Of a stretch of 64,000 bases of DNA, positions 37,526-45,463 are shown piece after piece. Numbering within the stretch: the stretch's first letter is position 1; every line of letters begins with the position of its first letter. Source of the DNA: Bradyrhizobium tropiciagri (GTDB lineage: Bacteria > Pseudomonadota > Alphaproteobacteria > Rhizobiales > Xanthobacteraceae); NCBI RefSeq assembly GCF_001189845.1, contig NZ_LFLZ01000006.1, positions 160,973 to 224,972 of the forward strand, in the 5' to 3' direction. The position numbers were made by a program, and so were the translations under genes. The notes under the pieces were generated by a model that did no database searches, was not told the DNA's origin, and was given only the letters and a program-made list of their open reading frames with translations.

Positions 37526-38095
37526 TTGAGCGCGACACAGGCGGCTTCAGACGAGGTTCTGATCGCTCGGATCGCTCAAGGCGACCGGCTCGCCATGCAG
37601 GTGCTGTACGGACGGCATCATGTCAGGGTGTACCGCTTCGGGCTTCGGCTCGTGCGGGACGAACAGGTGGCGGAGGACCTCATCAGCGAGGTCTTTCTGG
37701 ACGTGTGGCGTCAGGCGGGCAAGTTTGAGGGACGATCCGCCGTTTCAACCTGGCTTCTGGCGATTACCCGGTTCAAGGCGTTGTCTTCGCTGCGGCGAAG
37801 GAAAGACGCCGAACTGGACGATGAGGCCGCGAACGCGATCGAGGATACGTCCGACGATCCGGAAACGGTAGTGCAGAAGAAGGACACCGGCGCGACGCTG
37901 CGTAAGTGCCTGACGGGACTATCAGCGGAACACCGGGAGATCGTCGATCTTGTCTACTATCACGAGAAATCCGTGGAAGACGTCGCTGAGATCGTCGGGA
38001 TTCCGGAGAACACCGTGAAGACGCGCCTGTTCTATGCGCGCAAGAAACTTGCCGAGTTGCTGAAGGCAGCCGGTGTCGAGCGAGGTTGGCCATGA
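37526..38095 (+). CDS. ECF sigma factor of an anti-sigma/subtilase cassette
   Basis: This 189-residue protein starts with TTG 37526 (M-S-A-T-Q-A-A). Region 2 is at about residues 15-85 (A-M-Q-V-L-Y-G-R-H-H, L-I-S-E-V-F-L-D-V-W-R-Q-A, S-T-W-L-L-A-I-T-R-F-K), region 4 at about 125-180 (L-S-A-E-H-R-E-I-V-D-L-V-Y-Y, then I-P-E-N-T-V-K-T-R-L-F-Y-A-R-K-K-L). The next gene, a membrane anti-sigma factor, starts inside its stop (ATGA). An S8 protease follows. TTG is accepted because the family begins there; the ribosome site is weak. Confidence 0.9.
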   Translation: MSATQAASDEVLIARIAQGDRLAMQVLYGRHHVRVYRFGLRLVRDEQVAEDLISEVFLDVWRQAGKFEGRSAVSTWLLAITRFKALSSLRRRKDAELDDEAANAIEDTSDDPETVVQKKDTGATLRKCLTGLSAEHREIVDLVYYHEKSVEDVAEIVGIPENTVKTRLFYARKKLAELLKAAGVERGWP

Positions 38096-38853
38096 TGGCT
38101 GCGAGCAACAAGAAGGTGCGGAGTCAAGAACCTGACGATGTCGAGATGCTGCTGCCCTGGCACGCGGCCGGCACGCTGAACGCGCGTGACGCGCGCCGCG
38201 TCGAGGACGCGCTCGCTTCCGATCCGGAGCTCGCCCGGCAGTATGCCGTCATCCGCGAGGAATATGCCGAGACCATCGGCCTCAACGAGAGCCTCGGTGC
38301 GCCCTCGGCACGCGCCATGCAGAAGCTGTTTGCCGCGATCGATGCCGAGCCGGAACGCAAGCCGTCGGCGGGCGCGCGCATGTCGGCCGGGATCTCGCAG
38401 TTCTTTTCGAAATTGTCGCCGCGGACGCTGGCCTGGTCGTCGAGCCTCGGCGCGCTCGTGGTGCTGTTGCAGGCCGGCGTGATCGGCGCGGTGCTGATGC
38501 GCAGCCAGCCGGCCTCGTTCCAGACCGCCTCGCTCGATGCCGCCGAACAGCGCAGCGCGCCGAGCGCGGCCATTGCGCCTAACGCAGCCCCGAGTGCGCC
38601 CAGCGCGCCGATCACCCGCGATCTCGGCGCCAGCGTCGCGGCAACGCCGACGCGGCTATTGGTGCGCTTCACGCCGGATGCCAGGATCGCCGACATCACG
38701 TCGCTGCTGGAGAATTATCAGGGCTCGATCGTCGACGGGAAGGGCGGCATGTTTCGGCTGCAGTTCCGCGCGATGGACAAGGACAGCGTCGCGGCGCTGA
38801 TCGCCCGTTTGCAGAAAGAGAAGATCGTCAGCCTCGCGGTGGAGACGCCGTAG
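38092..38853 (+). CDS. Membrane anti-sigma factor with a propeptide-like C-terminal domain
   Basis: This 253-residue protein has three parts. Residues about 1-80 are an anti-sigma domain (L-L-P-W-H-A-A-G-T-L-N-A-R-D-A-R-R-V-E-D-A-L) without the zinc Cys pair. About 113-138 is one membrane helix. About 183-253 is a periplasmic domain reading T-R-L-L-V-R-F-T-P-D-A-R-I-A-D-I-T-S-L-L then Y-Q-G-S-I-V-D-G, M-F-R-L-Q-F-R-A, A-A-L-I-A-R-L-Q-K, and I-V-S-L-A-V. That strand-helix-strand order, spacing included, is like a subtilase propeptide. It overlaps the sigma gene and is followed 37 bp later by a subtilase gene. Confidence 0.78.
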   Translation: MMAASNKKVRSQEPDDVEMLLPWHAAGTLNARDARRVEDALASDPELARQYAVIREEYAETIGLNESLGAPSARAMQKLFAAIDAEPERKPSAGARMSAGISQFFSKLSPRTLAWSSSLGALVVLLQAGVIGAVLMRSQPASFQTASLDAAEQRSAPSAAIAPNAAPSAPSAPITRDLGASVAATPTRLLVRFTPDARIADITSLLENYQGSIVDGKGGMFRLQFRAMDKDSVAALIARLQKEKIVSLAVETP

Positions 38854-38890
38854 ACTGCGGCTGACGGTGCTGCGCCGACTTGAGGTCACC

Positions 38891-40576
38891 ATGACCGCCA
38901 ACGGCCGGACCAGATCGACGAACAGAGCGGCCGTCGCGGCCGCGGCGTTGCTGCTGGTTTGCCTGTCCGGTTCGGCCTACGCCCAGAATTTCATGCGATC
39001 GCCTGTTGGCGGCGGGCCACAAATGTCGCTCGGTCCGCGGGTCAATCCTGGCATCGGCAGGCCCGTTGGCAACCCCGTGGGTGGATTCGGCGGCACGGCT
39101 GGCCGCGCGCCGCTATCGGCCGACCGCGGCCCGGCTGCGTCGTGGACCGACGAGGGCCCGCGATCGGCAATGCGACCGCCCAATGCACGCTACGCACCCC
39201 GTTTCTCCACCGCATGCGACGACGGCGAGCGTGGTCCGTGCTCCGACCACTCGGGCGCCGGCAACGGTGGCGGCAAGGGCGCAGCGAAGAAGGGCAGGGC
39301 CGGCGGTGGCGGCACGCGCGCGCAGGACGTGGCGGGCACGCGAACCGTGCCGAACGAGCTCGTGGCGGAGATCGACGGCGCCTTGACCGAGGCCCAGACC
39401 GTTGCGCTCGCGCGCCGCCATGGCCTGAGGCGGATTGCCTCGCAGAATATCCCGTTGCTCGGGGCGACCATCGGCCTGTTCCGCATGGCCGGCAATCGCT
39501 CGGCCGATGCCGTGAGCCGCGAATTCGCAAACGATCGCAGCGTCCGCTCCGTGCGGCCGAACTACCGTTACGCGCTGCAGGACCAGAAGCCGCCATCGGG
39601 CGGCAATGATCCGGCGCAATACGCGCAGACGCGGTTGCATCTGCCCGAAGCGCACAGGCTGGCGCGCGGAATGAATGTCACCATTGCGGTCATCGATTCC
39701 GGCATTGACGCCGCCCATCCGGAGCTGGCGAACACGGTCGCGGATACCTTCGATGCGCTCGGCAGCAAGGATGGCCCGCATGCCCATGGCACCGCCATCG
39801 CCGGTGTCATCGCCGCGCGCGTCAAGCTGACGGGGAGCGCACCAGAAGTGCGGATCCTGGCGATCCGCGCCTTCGGTGCGGTTGCCGGCGGCGCCGAGAG
39901 CACCTCCTATGTCATCCTCAGGAGCCTCGACTATGCGGTGACACACGGCGCGCAGATCGTGAACATGAGCTTTGCCGGACCGAAGGACGCACTTGTCGAG
40001 CGCGCTGTGGCTGCCACCGCGGCGAGGGACGTGGTGCTGGTCGCCGCGGCCGGCAATGCCGGGGCGAAATCGCCGCCGCTTTATCCGGCCGCCTATTCCG
40101 ACGTGATCGCCGTGAGCGGCATCGATGCCGGCGACCGGCTGATGGCGGCATCGAACCGCGGCAGCTATATCGCGCTGGCGGCGCCGGGCGCCGACATTCT
40201 CGTGCCGGTGCCGGACGGCAAGTACCAGCTGATGTCGGGTACCTCGTTTTCAGCCGCGTTCGTCAGCGGCATCGCGGCGCTGGTGCTGGAGCGGGGTCCG
40301 GCGTTGAAGCCCGCCGACGTGCGGAAGGTCCTGATCAGCACGGCCCGCGATCTCGGGACACCTGGACGCGACGATCTGTTCGGGGCCGGGGAGGCGGACG
40401 CGCTTGCCGCGGTGATGGCGGCGACCAGCGCGCCCGTCGCGTCGGCGGTGGACAAACCGCCGCAGCCCGCGCCGACACCGGACGGCAATAACACTTCCGT
40501 GAGCCGCGCGTTGAATGAAGGCGCGCCGTCGGTCGCATCTGATGATTCCGCTGCAAATCACCGTGCTGCACAGTGA
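38891..40576 (+). CDS. Exported S8 (subtilisin-like) serine protease
   Basis: This 561-residue protein has a signal peptide (about residues 1-35, ending S-A-Y-A-Q), a Gly-rich stretch with two Cys, a propeptide of the I9 type (about 155-225; N-E-L-V-A-E-I-D-G-A-L then S-V-R-S-V-R-P-N), and the catalytic domain with Asp (V-I-D-S-G-I-D, about 268), His (H-A-H-G-T-A-I-A-G, about 299) and Ser (M-S-G-T-S-F-S-A, about 452). It is active outside the cytoplasm. ATG 38891 has GAGG upstream. It is the third gene of the ECF cassette. The role may be to cut the anti-sigma factor, or to be the output of the sigma factor. Confidence 0.88.
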   Translation: MTANGRTRSTNRAAVAAAALLLVCLSGSAYAQNFMRSPVGGGPQMSLGPRVNPGIGRPVGNPVGGFGGTAGRAPLSADRGPAASWTDEGPRSAMRPPNARYAPRFSTACDDGERGPCSDHSGAGNGGGKGAAKKGRAGGGGTRAQDVAGTRTVPNELVAEIDGALTEAQTVALARRHGLRRIASQNIPLLGATIGLFRMAGNRSADAVSREFANDRSVRSVRPNYRYALQDQKPPSGGNDPAQYAQTRLHLPEAHRLARGMNVTIAVIDSGIDAAHPELANTVADTFDALGSKDGPHAHGTAIAGVIAARVKLTGSAPEVRILAIRAFGAVAGGAESTSYVILRSLDYAVTHGAQIVNMSFAGPKDALVERAVAATAARDVVLVAAAGNAGAKSPPLYPAAYSDVIAVSGIDAGDRLMAASNRGSYIALAAPGADILVPVPDGKYQLMSGTSFSAAFVSGIAALVLERGPALKPADVRKVLISTARDLGTPGRDDLFGAGEADALAAVMAATSAPVASAVDKPPQPAPTPDGNNTSVSRALNEGAPSVASDDSAANHRAAQ

Positions 40577-40648
40577 TTTTCGGCGCCGGACGCCGGCAAC
40601 GGTGCGATGGAACCGGGCGGCGAAAAGGTTAAAAAAATCGCTGGCGAT

Positions 40649-40677
40649 TTGAACGTCCGCCTTCCTCTCACGACTTA
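40649..40677 (+). promoter_or_regulatory. Candidate sigma-70 promoter of an intergenic small RNA
   Basis: TTGAAC (40649-40654) and GACTTA (40672-40677) are 17 bases apart. The predicted transcription start is near 40684, about 110 bases before a strong terminator, with no reading frame between them. Confidence 0.35.
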
Positions 40678-40683
40678 TGTGTG

Positions 40684-40794
40684 TGGGAGCGGTTTATCCC
40701 TCCCCGGCTATATCAGGCGCGAGCGCCCATCCACCCCAAGCGCCCATATGGCTTTGACCCGTCCGGTTGTCCCCCCGGACGGGTCTTTAATTTT
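40684..40794 (+). ncRNA. Candidate small RNA, about 110 nt
   Basis: A plausible promoter and a strong rho-independent terminator bracket about 110 nt with no believable coding frame. The body has several G- and C-rich stretches (gggagcggtttatccctccc is a possible first hairpin; gcgcgagcgc a second). I do not recognise it as a known family. It lies between the subtilase gene and the TIGR03809 gene. The remainder of the gap, 40795-41090, shows nothing clear. Confidence 0.4.
40756..40794 (+). terminator. Strong rho-independent terminator
   Basis: An 11-bp perfect stem, gacccgtccgg (40756-40766) and ccggacgggtc (40775-40785), is followed by tttaatttt. It ends the candidate small RNA. Confidence 0.85.
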
Positions 40795-41090
40795 GGGGAT
40801 GACCTCGCGGATGACGGACAAGCCGAACGCAGCCGCGGCATGCGGCGCTGGACTGCGTGATCGCGACGGTATGACGGGGCGCGATGCCCGCACCGATTTG
40901 CTGTGGATCATCAGGCTGCGCCGCATCGGCAAGCGATGCGCATCGGCATCATGCAAGTCGATGACTTGACGAAGGTTCGCGCAAGAAACTCCGTAGTAGA
41001 GCGGACTTCTTTCATCGCCCGCCGCCGATTAAGAATTTAGTTAGACTTTATTTACCTTTTCCACAGAATATCAGTGTCACGTCCAGTTGA

Positions 41091-41110
41091 TTCGGTTCGG
41101 TTCGGTTCGG
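41091..41110 (+). repeat. Tandem repeat, four exact copies of TTCGG
   Basis: Four exact pentamer copies lie 40 bp upstream of the ATG of the TIGR03809 gene. Copy-number change would alter promoter or leader spacing in steps of five bases. Confidence 0.85.
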
Positions 41111-41149
41111 TTGCGTCTGCGTCCGTTTCTTTCCCTGCGGGCAAATTCA

Positions 41150-41644
41150 ATGACACATCGGACCGACGTGGCCAGAGGCCAGGAGATCGTTGCGCGCTGG
41201 TGCAACCTCGCCGAGCAAAGGCTGGAGCACCTCAACGAGCTGTTCGAGACCGGACGCTGGCGCCGCTATCACAGCGAGCAGGCCTTTCTCGAGAACATCA
41301 GGGAAGCGCGCGCTGCGGTCGACATCTGGCGGGAATTGCTGACCCGCGAAGCCTCGCTCGACAATTCGCCGATCGACCTGTCCTGGCTCGGCCGTGGCAA
41401 GTCGAAGCTGCCGCCGCCCGATATCTCGCCGATGCCGGAGCGCCGCGCGGAGGCCGCGACCTTGGCGGAGGCCGCAATGACCGCGGTTGCGGCCGCGTTT
41501 GAGACGGCGGCCGAGGTGCTCGAGCAGCCGCCAGTTGTCGCTGACGCGCCGCCTCTGGAGATGCCCCCTCCGGTGATGCCGCCGCCGGTGCTTGACCTCG
41601 ACACCATCCAGCGACGCTATCCGCTGCTGCGCAACGCGCTGTAG
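41150..41644 (+). CDS. TIGR03809 family protein, function unknown
   Basis: This 164-residue protein has a helical N-terminal domain (R-T-D-V-A-R-G-Q-E-I-V-A-R-W-C-N-L-A-E-Q-R-L then L-F-E-T-G-R-W-R-R-Y-H-S-E), an Ala/Pro-rich middle, and a conserved end L-D-T-I-Q-R-R-Y-P-L-L. I recall this as TIGR03809, a family restricted to Bradyrhizobium-type bacteria and often next to a TIGR03808 gene, as here. ATG 41150 begins the domain; the frame from 41087 crosses the pentamer repeat and is rejected. No signal peptide, so cytoplasmic. Confidence 0.72.
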   Translation: MTHRTDVARGQEIVARWCNLAEQRLEHLNELFETGRWRRYHSEQAFLENIREARAAVDIWRELLTREASLDNSPIDLSWLGRGKSKLPPPDISPMPERRAEAATLAEAAMTAVAAAFETAAEVLEQPPVVADAPPLEMPPPVMPPPVLDLDTIQRRYPLLRNAL

Positions 41645-41669
41645 GCGAACGCTCCAGCTATTCTACGAT

Positions 41670-41772
41670 CTCGCGAGATCACGCGCATGCGCGGGTGATG
41701 ACACCAAAATCCGCGCAAGCGCGCTCCACGTTTGTCGCGAGGGAAAGCCGCTTCGCACTGTTCCGGATCGAC
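41670..41772. repeat. Degenerate palindromic repeats between TIGR03809 and TIGR03808 genes
   Basis: gatcacgcgcatgcgcgggt forms a short hairpin and resembles catcacccgcgcatgcggtg near 43420. The end of the stretch (about 41738-41772) reads as one arm of family D in reverse (gatccggaacagtgcgaagc on the minus strand). Confidence 0.5.
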
Positions 41773-41774
41773 CT

Positions 41775-43145
41775 CTAGCGCCGCACCGCGTTGGCGCCGA
41801 CCACGAGCTGCGCATATTGCTGGGCGCCGGCCGCCGACAAGTCTGACGTAACGGGGCGGGCGTGGTCGAGCCCTACCACCGCGCCGCGCGGGGTTTCCGA
41901 GATCATGTTGTTGTTGATCAGCGCGGAGCCTGCGCCCGGCACCACCGAGACGCCGATGCCGATGAGGGCGTTGCGGACGACATTGCCGGATATCGCGACG
42001 TCGCGCAGGTACTTGCCCCAGCCGGCGACGATGCCGAAGGTCGGCGCGTTCTCGATCACATTGCCGGTCACAGTGCTGTCGGCCTCAACATAGATGCCGA
42101 TGCCGGCGCCGTCGTTCGGATCGGTGCCAACAGGGCGCTTCGGCAACAGATTGCGGATGATGTTGCCCTGGACCACCGCGATGCGGCCGCCCTCGTTGAA
42201 ATTACACACGGAGACGCCGATCGCGGCGCCGTCGACCGTGTTGTTGGCGATCACAGCGGCCTCGAACGAGAACTCCGAATAGAGCGCGACCTCGCGGACA
42301 TTGCTGACGCTGTTGTCCGTGATGTGGATGTTGGAGGCGGAGTTGCCGCGCACCGCCGAGAAGTCGCAATTGCTGATGCGGTTGCCGCGCACGATCACGT
42401 TGCCGGCGCGGAAGGCGTTGATGGCGTTGCCGTACTGCCCGGAGCCGCCGGGGCCGGCCTTGATGTCCTCGATGCGGTTGTCGGCGACGATCGAACCGTC
42501 GTCGCCGATCGCAGTACGCAGGATCTCGATGCCGTTGTCGCTGGTGCCCTTGATCGTGTTGCGCGAGACGATCAGGCCGAGCGCGTCGAACGACACCAAT
42601 GCCGTCGAAGCGATGCCGGTGAAGATGTTGTTGCTGACGTCGCCCGACATTTGCTCGAACCAGATGCCGTTGCCGCCGCTGCCGGTGACCTGGCAATCGG
42701 TGATGCGGATGTCGCGGCCGGACAGGCAATGCACCAGACCGCGCCGCGCCGGCAGCGGAACGTTGCCGCCGTCGAAGGTGAGGCCCATCAGGACGATGCC
42801 GCCGGCGCCTTCGGCCTCCAGCAGCGAGGCGTCGCCGTTGAACACGAGCCGGCTTGCGCCGCGCACGCCGATCAGCTGGCTGCCGGACGCCAGCCGCAAC
42901 AGCCCGCTGCGATAGACGCCGGGCGGGAACGCCAGCGGCACCTGCGCGCGCGCGGCGTCATCGATCGCGCGTTGCAGATTGCGGGTCTGGTCGTCGGGGC
43001 TGCCGGGGCGGACGCCATACTGCGTGACGTCGCGGCCGAGCGAGCCGGCAGACTGCGCGGCGCGCGCCGCATCCGGCGACATCGCCAGCGCGCCGGCTGC
43101 GCCGGCGGCGGATGCTCCGATGAGATGGCGGCGGTTGACGTCCAT
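41775..43145 (-). CDS. TIGR03808 family Tat-exported beta-helix protein
   Basis: This 456-residue protein has a twin-arginine signal (V-N-R-R-H-L-I-G-A-S-A-A-G-A-A-G) and then a right-handed parallel beta-helix: repeated N-N-I-F-T-G, S-R-N-T-I-K-G, A-D-N-R-I-E-D, R-G-N-R-I-S-N, T-D-N-S-V-S-N, A-N-N-T-V-D-G, Q-G-N-I-I-R-N, T-G-N-V-I-E-N. Pectate-lyase-like helices bind or cut polysaccharide, but no catalytic set is obvious. ATG 43145 has GAGGG upstream; longer starts hide the Tat signal. It converges on its usual partner, TIGR03809. Confidence 0.85.
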   Translation of the reverse strand: MDVNRRHLIGASAAGAAGALAMSPDAARAAQSAGSLGRDVTQYGVRPGSPDDQTRNLQRAIDDAARAQVPLAFPPGVYRSGLLRLASGSQLIGVRGASRLVFNGDASLLEAEGAGGIVLMGLTFDGGNVPLPARRGLVHCLSGRDIRITDCQVTGSGGNGIWFEQMSGDVSNNIFTGIASTALVSFDALGLIVSRNTIKGTSDNGIEILRTAIGDDGSIVADNRIEDIKAGPGGSGQYGNAINAFRAGNVIVRGNRISNCDFSAVRGNSASNIHITDNSVSNVREVALYSEFSFEAAVIANNTVDGAAIGVSVCNFNEGGRIAVVQGNIIRNLLPKRPVGTDPNDGAGIGIYVEADSTVTGNVIENAPTFGIVAGWGKYLRDVAISGNVVRNALIGIGVSVVPGAGSALINNNMISETPRGAVVGLDHARPVTSDLSAAGAQQYAQLVVGANAVRR

Positions 43146-43295
43146 GGGCGTGGCCCTCGCAAACATTCGCGAGCGGTGACGTTCGCGGGTCGAGTGGTAG
43201 CGCGAAATCCGGCGCGGCATGGTGAACACGCCGCCGCAGCCGGGCGATTGTTGGTGGTAGGGTTAATCGCCGGTGGAGCGGATGGCCCTTGCCGC

Positions 43296-43376
43296 CGTCA
43301 TTGCGAGGAGCGAAAGCGACGAAGCAATTTCTCCGCTGGTGGCAAAATGGATTGCTTCGCTTCGCTCGCAATGACG
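43296..43376. repeat. Palindromic repeat, family B, second copy
   Basis: It opens cgtcattgcgaggagcgaaa and closes ggattgcttcgcttcgctcg caatgacg, the same element as at 6854-6939. With the family C copy at 43473 it fills the 520-bp gap between the TIGR03808 and pcp genes, which holds no gene. Confidence 0.8.
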
Positions 43377-43472
43377 GGGTGAGAACCCGAATTCACATGT
43401 CAAACAGCTTATTCGGCGTCATCACCCGCGCATGCGGTGATCCGGTGTGAGAGTCCACGGCTCCTTCCGCGC

Positions 43473-43591
43473 GTCTCCTGGCGAACGCCAGGACCCATAC
43501 TCCGCGGCGGAAGTATGGACGGGACCCGTCGTTCCAGCCTGCTCAACAATCAGCACTCGTGGTGATGGGTCCTGGCTTTCGCCAGGACGAC
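43473..43591. repeat. Palindromic repeat, family C, second copy
   Basis: gtctcctggcgaacgccagg followed by acccat pairs with atgggtcctggctttcgcca ggacgac. It is the same element as at 19229-19372, with a different centre. Confidence 0.8.
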
Positions 43592-43665
43592 AGCGAGCGT
43601 GTTTGCGCGAGCTGCGGATCATCCGCCGCATTCTCGCGACACTTACACCGTCTAATCCGTCTCGC

Positions 43666-44313
43666 TCACGTGCGCGCGGCCTGCCGCGTCAGTTTCACCA
43701 GCTCCAGCAGCATGGCTTCGCCGGCATCGACGAGCGCTTCGAGCGTGATGGATGATTTGCCTGACGCGGCCGTTCCGTCATGGGCAAGCGGCGGAATATG
43801 GACGAACTGCGCGAGGTGCAAGCCGTGATCGCCGTTCACAGCCTCGATCGCGCGCCAGCTCAGGTAGTTGCAGAGATAGCTGCCGGCATCGCGCGATGCG
43901 CGTGCGCCGATGCCGGTCATCAGCGCGGCGCGCAGCAACCTTTCGCTGTGCGGCCCGAACATCATCGCATCGGCGCCGCCTGTGATCGATCCCTTGCGCG
44001 CATGCTGGCGGCCGGCATCGGGAAACCGCGTCGTCACCGCGTTGCGGGCGCGGCTTTCGATCCGCAAATGCGCGCTGCGGCCGGCGAGACCAAACATCAG
44101 GAGCGCCTGCGGACGATGGCTTGCGATCAGCTCCGGCAATTCGCGATCGACCGCCGCGTAGGTGACGTCGAAGATGTGACTCGACAGCGTAACGTCGTCG
44201 AAGGCGGGGCGGCGCAGGGCGACCAGCCGCTTCACCAATGGCATGGTCGGGTTGAACGGCGCACCCGGGAACGGCCCGAAGCCGGTGATGAGGATGCGCA
44301 GCCTTCCGCTCAA
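43666..44313 (-). CDS. pcp: Pyroglutamyl-peptidase I (pyrrolidone-carboxylate peptidase)
   Basis: This 215-residue C15 cysteine peptidase is the standard length. It starts R-I-L-I-T-G-F-G-P-F-P-G-A-P-F-N-P. The catalytic set is visible: Glu in L-R-I-E-S-R-A-R-N (about residue 80), Cys in G-S-Y-L-C-N-Y-L (about 141), His in F-V-H-I-P-P-L (about 165). It removes N-terminal pyroglutamate from peptides. The only sensible start is TTG 44313, which shares TTGA with the meaB stop, so translation is coupled. The long upstream open frame is an antisense-like shadow over meaB. Confidence 0.88.
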   Translation of the reverse strand: MSGRLRILITGFGPFPGAPFNPTMPLVKRLVALRRPAFDDVTLSSHIFDVTYAAVDRELPELIASHRPQALLMFGLAGRSAHLRIESRARNAVTTRFPDAGRQHARKGSITGGADAMMFGPHSERLLRAALMTGIGARASRDAGSYLCNYLSWRAIEAVNGDHGLHLAQFVHIPPLAHDGTAASGKSSITLEALVDAGEAMLLELVKLTRQAART

Positions 44314-45308
44314 TGCAGCATCTCCGCGATCTGCTCGGCGGCAACCGCGGGCGAGATGCGGCCGCCGGCGACCTCGGCCTCCATCTTTTTCACTTTGGCG
44401 CGGATCGCAGCGTCCGAGCGCAGCCGCGCCATCATCCGGCTTTCCAGCATCGACCACATCCACTTCACCTGCTGCTCCCTGCGGCGGCTTGCGAACTCGC
44501 CGGAGGCGTTCATCGCGGTGCGGTGGTCGAGGATCTTCTGCCAGAGCTTGTCGAGCCCGGCGCCGGTCAGCGCGGAATAGGTCTCGACCGGCGGATGCCA
44601 GTGCTCGGAGCGCGGCGCGAGGATGTGCAGCGCGCTGCGATAGTCGGCGGCGGCGAGATTGGCACGCTTGAGGTTGTCGCCGTCGGCCTTGTTGATCGCG
44701 ATCATGTCGGCGAGCTCGACGAGGCCCTTCTTGATGCCCTGCAATTCGTCGCCGGCGCCCGGCAGCATCAGCGCCAGGAAGAAATCGGTCATGTCGCAGA
44801 CTGCGGTCTCGGATTGGCCGATGCCGACGGTCTCGACCAGCACGACGTCGAAGCCGGCGGCTTCGCACAACAGCATCGCCTCGCGGGTTTTCGCCGCGAC
44901 GCCGCCGAGCGTACCTGACGAAGGCGAGGGGCGGATAAAGGCGGCATCGGAAACGGCGAGCCGCGCCATCCGGGTCTTGTCGCCGAGGATCGAGCCGCCG
45001 GTGCGCGCCGAGGAGGGGTCGACCGCCAGCACCGCGACCTTGTGGCCGCGCTCGATCAGGAACATGCCGAGCGCATCAATGGTGGTCGATTTGCCGACGC
45101 CGGGCGAGCCGGTGATGCCGACCCGCACCGCCTTGCCGGTGTCGGGCAACAGCGTCTGCACCAGCTCGCGCGCGGAGGCCTGGTGGTCGCCGCGCTGGCT
45201 CTCCACCAGCGTGATCGCCCGCGCCAGCGCGGCGCGGTGGCCGGCGCGGAGCTGCTGGGCGAGGGCGTGGATGTCTGGGGAGGCAGTTTTCGGCGCAGTC
45301 ATGGCCAT
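44310..45308 (-). CDS. meaB: MeaB, GTPase chaperone of methylmalonyl-CoA mutase
   Basis: This 332-residue G3E GTPase (ArgK/MeaB) has Walker A G-I-T-G-S-P-G-V-G-K-S-T (about residues 60-71), Walker B-type V-L-A-V-D-P-S-S, switch residues L-V-E-T-V-G-I-G-Q-S-E, and the specificity motif N-K-A-D. It protects and reloads the adenosylcobalamin enzyme encoded by mutA/mutB 1.5-6 kb away on the same strand. pcp follows, overlapping by 4 bp. Confidence 0.93.
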   Translation of the reverse strand: MAMTAPKTASPDIHALAQQLRAGHRAALARAITLVESQRGDHQASARELVQTLLPDTGKAVRVGITGSPGVGKSTTIDALGMFLIERGHKVAVLAVDPSSARTGGSILGDKTRMARLAVSDAAFIRPSPSSGTLGGVAAKTREAMLLCEAAGFDVVLVETVGIGQSETAVCDMTDFFLALMLPGAGDELQGIKKGLVELADMIAINKADGDNLKRANLAAADYRSALHILAPRSEHWHPPVETYSALTGAGLDKLWQKILDHRTAMNASGEFASRRREQQVKWMWSMLESRMMARLRSDAAIRAKVKKMEAEVAGGRISPAVAAEQIAEMLH

Positions 45309-45463
45309 GGTTTACAACGGCCGCCTGTTGCAGGCGAGAGCCGAGTGCCCCGTCGTCCCGGATCGATTGTTGGATCGGAAATCGGGTGGGTTAACCCGAC
45401 GCACGTTCGCTAGATCAGGCTGATGTTCCGCCAAGACTGCGGATCAACCCTCCGGAGCGTGCC

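Noticed and set aside
41862..43382. 506-codon open frame opposite the TIGR03808 gene
   Set aside because: It runs antisense to a clear Tat-exported protein and has no domain or ribosome site.
44316..44868. Long N-terminal extension of the pcp frame
   Set aside because: It is the out-of-frame shadow of meaB; homology of Pcp starts at the TTG 44313.
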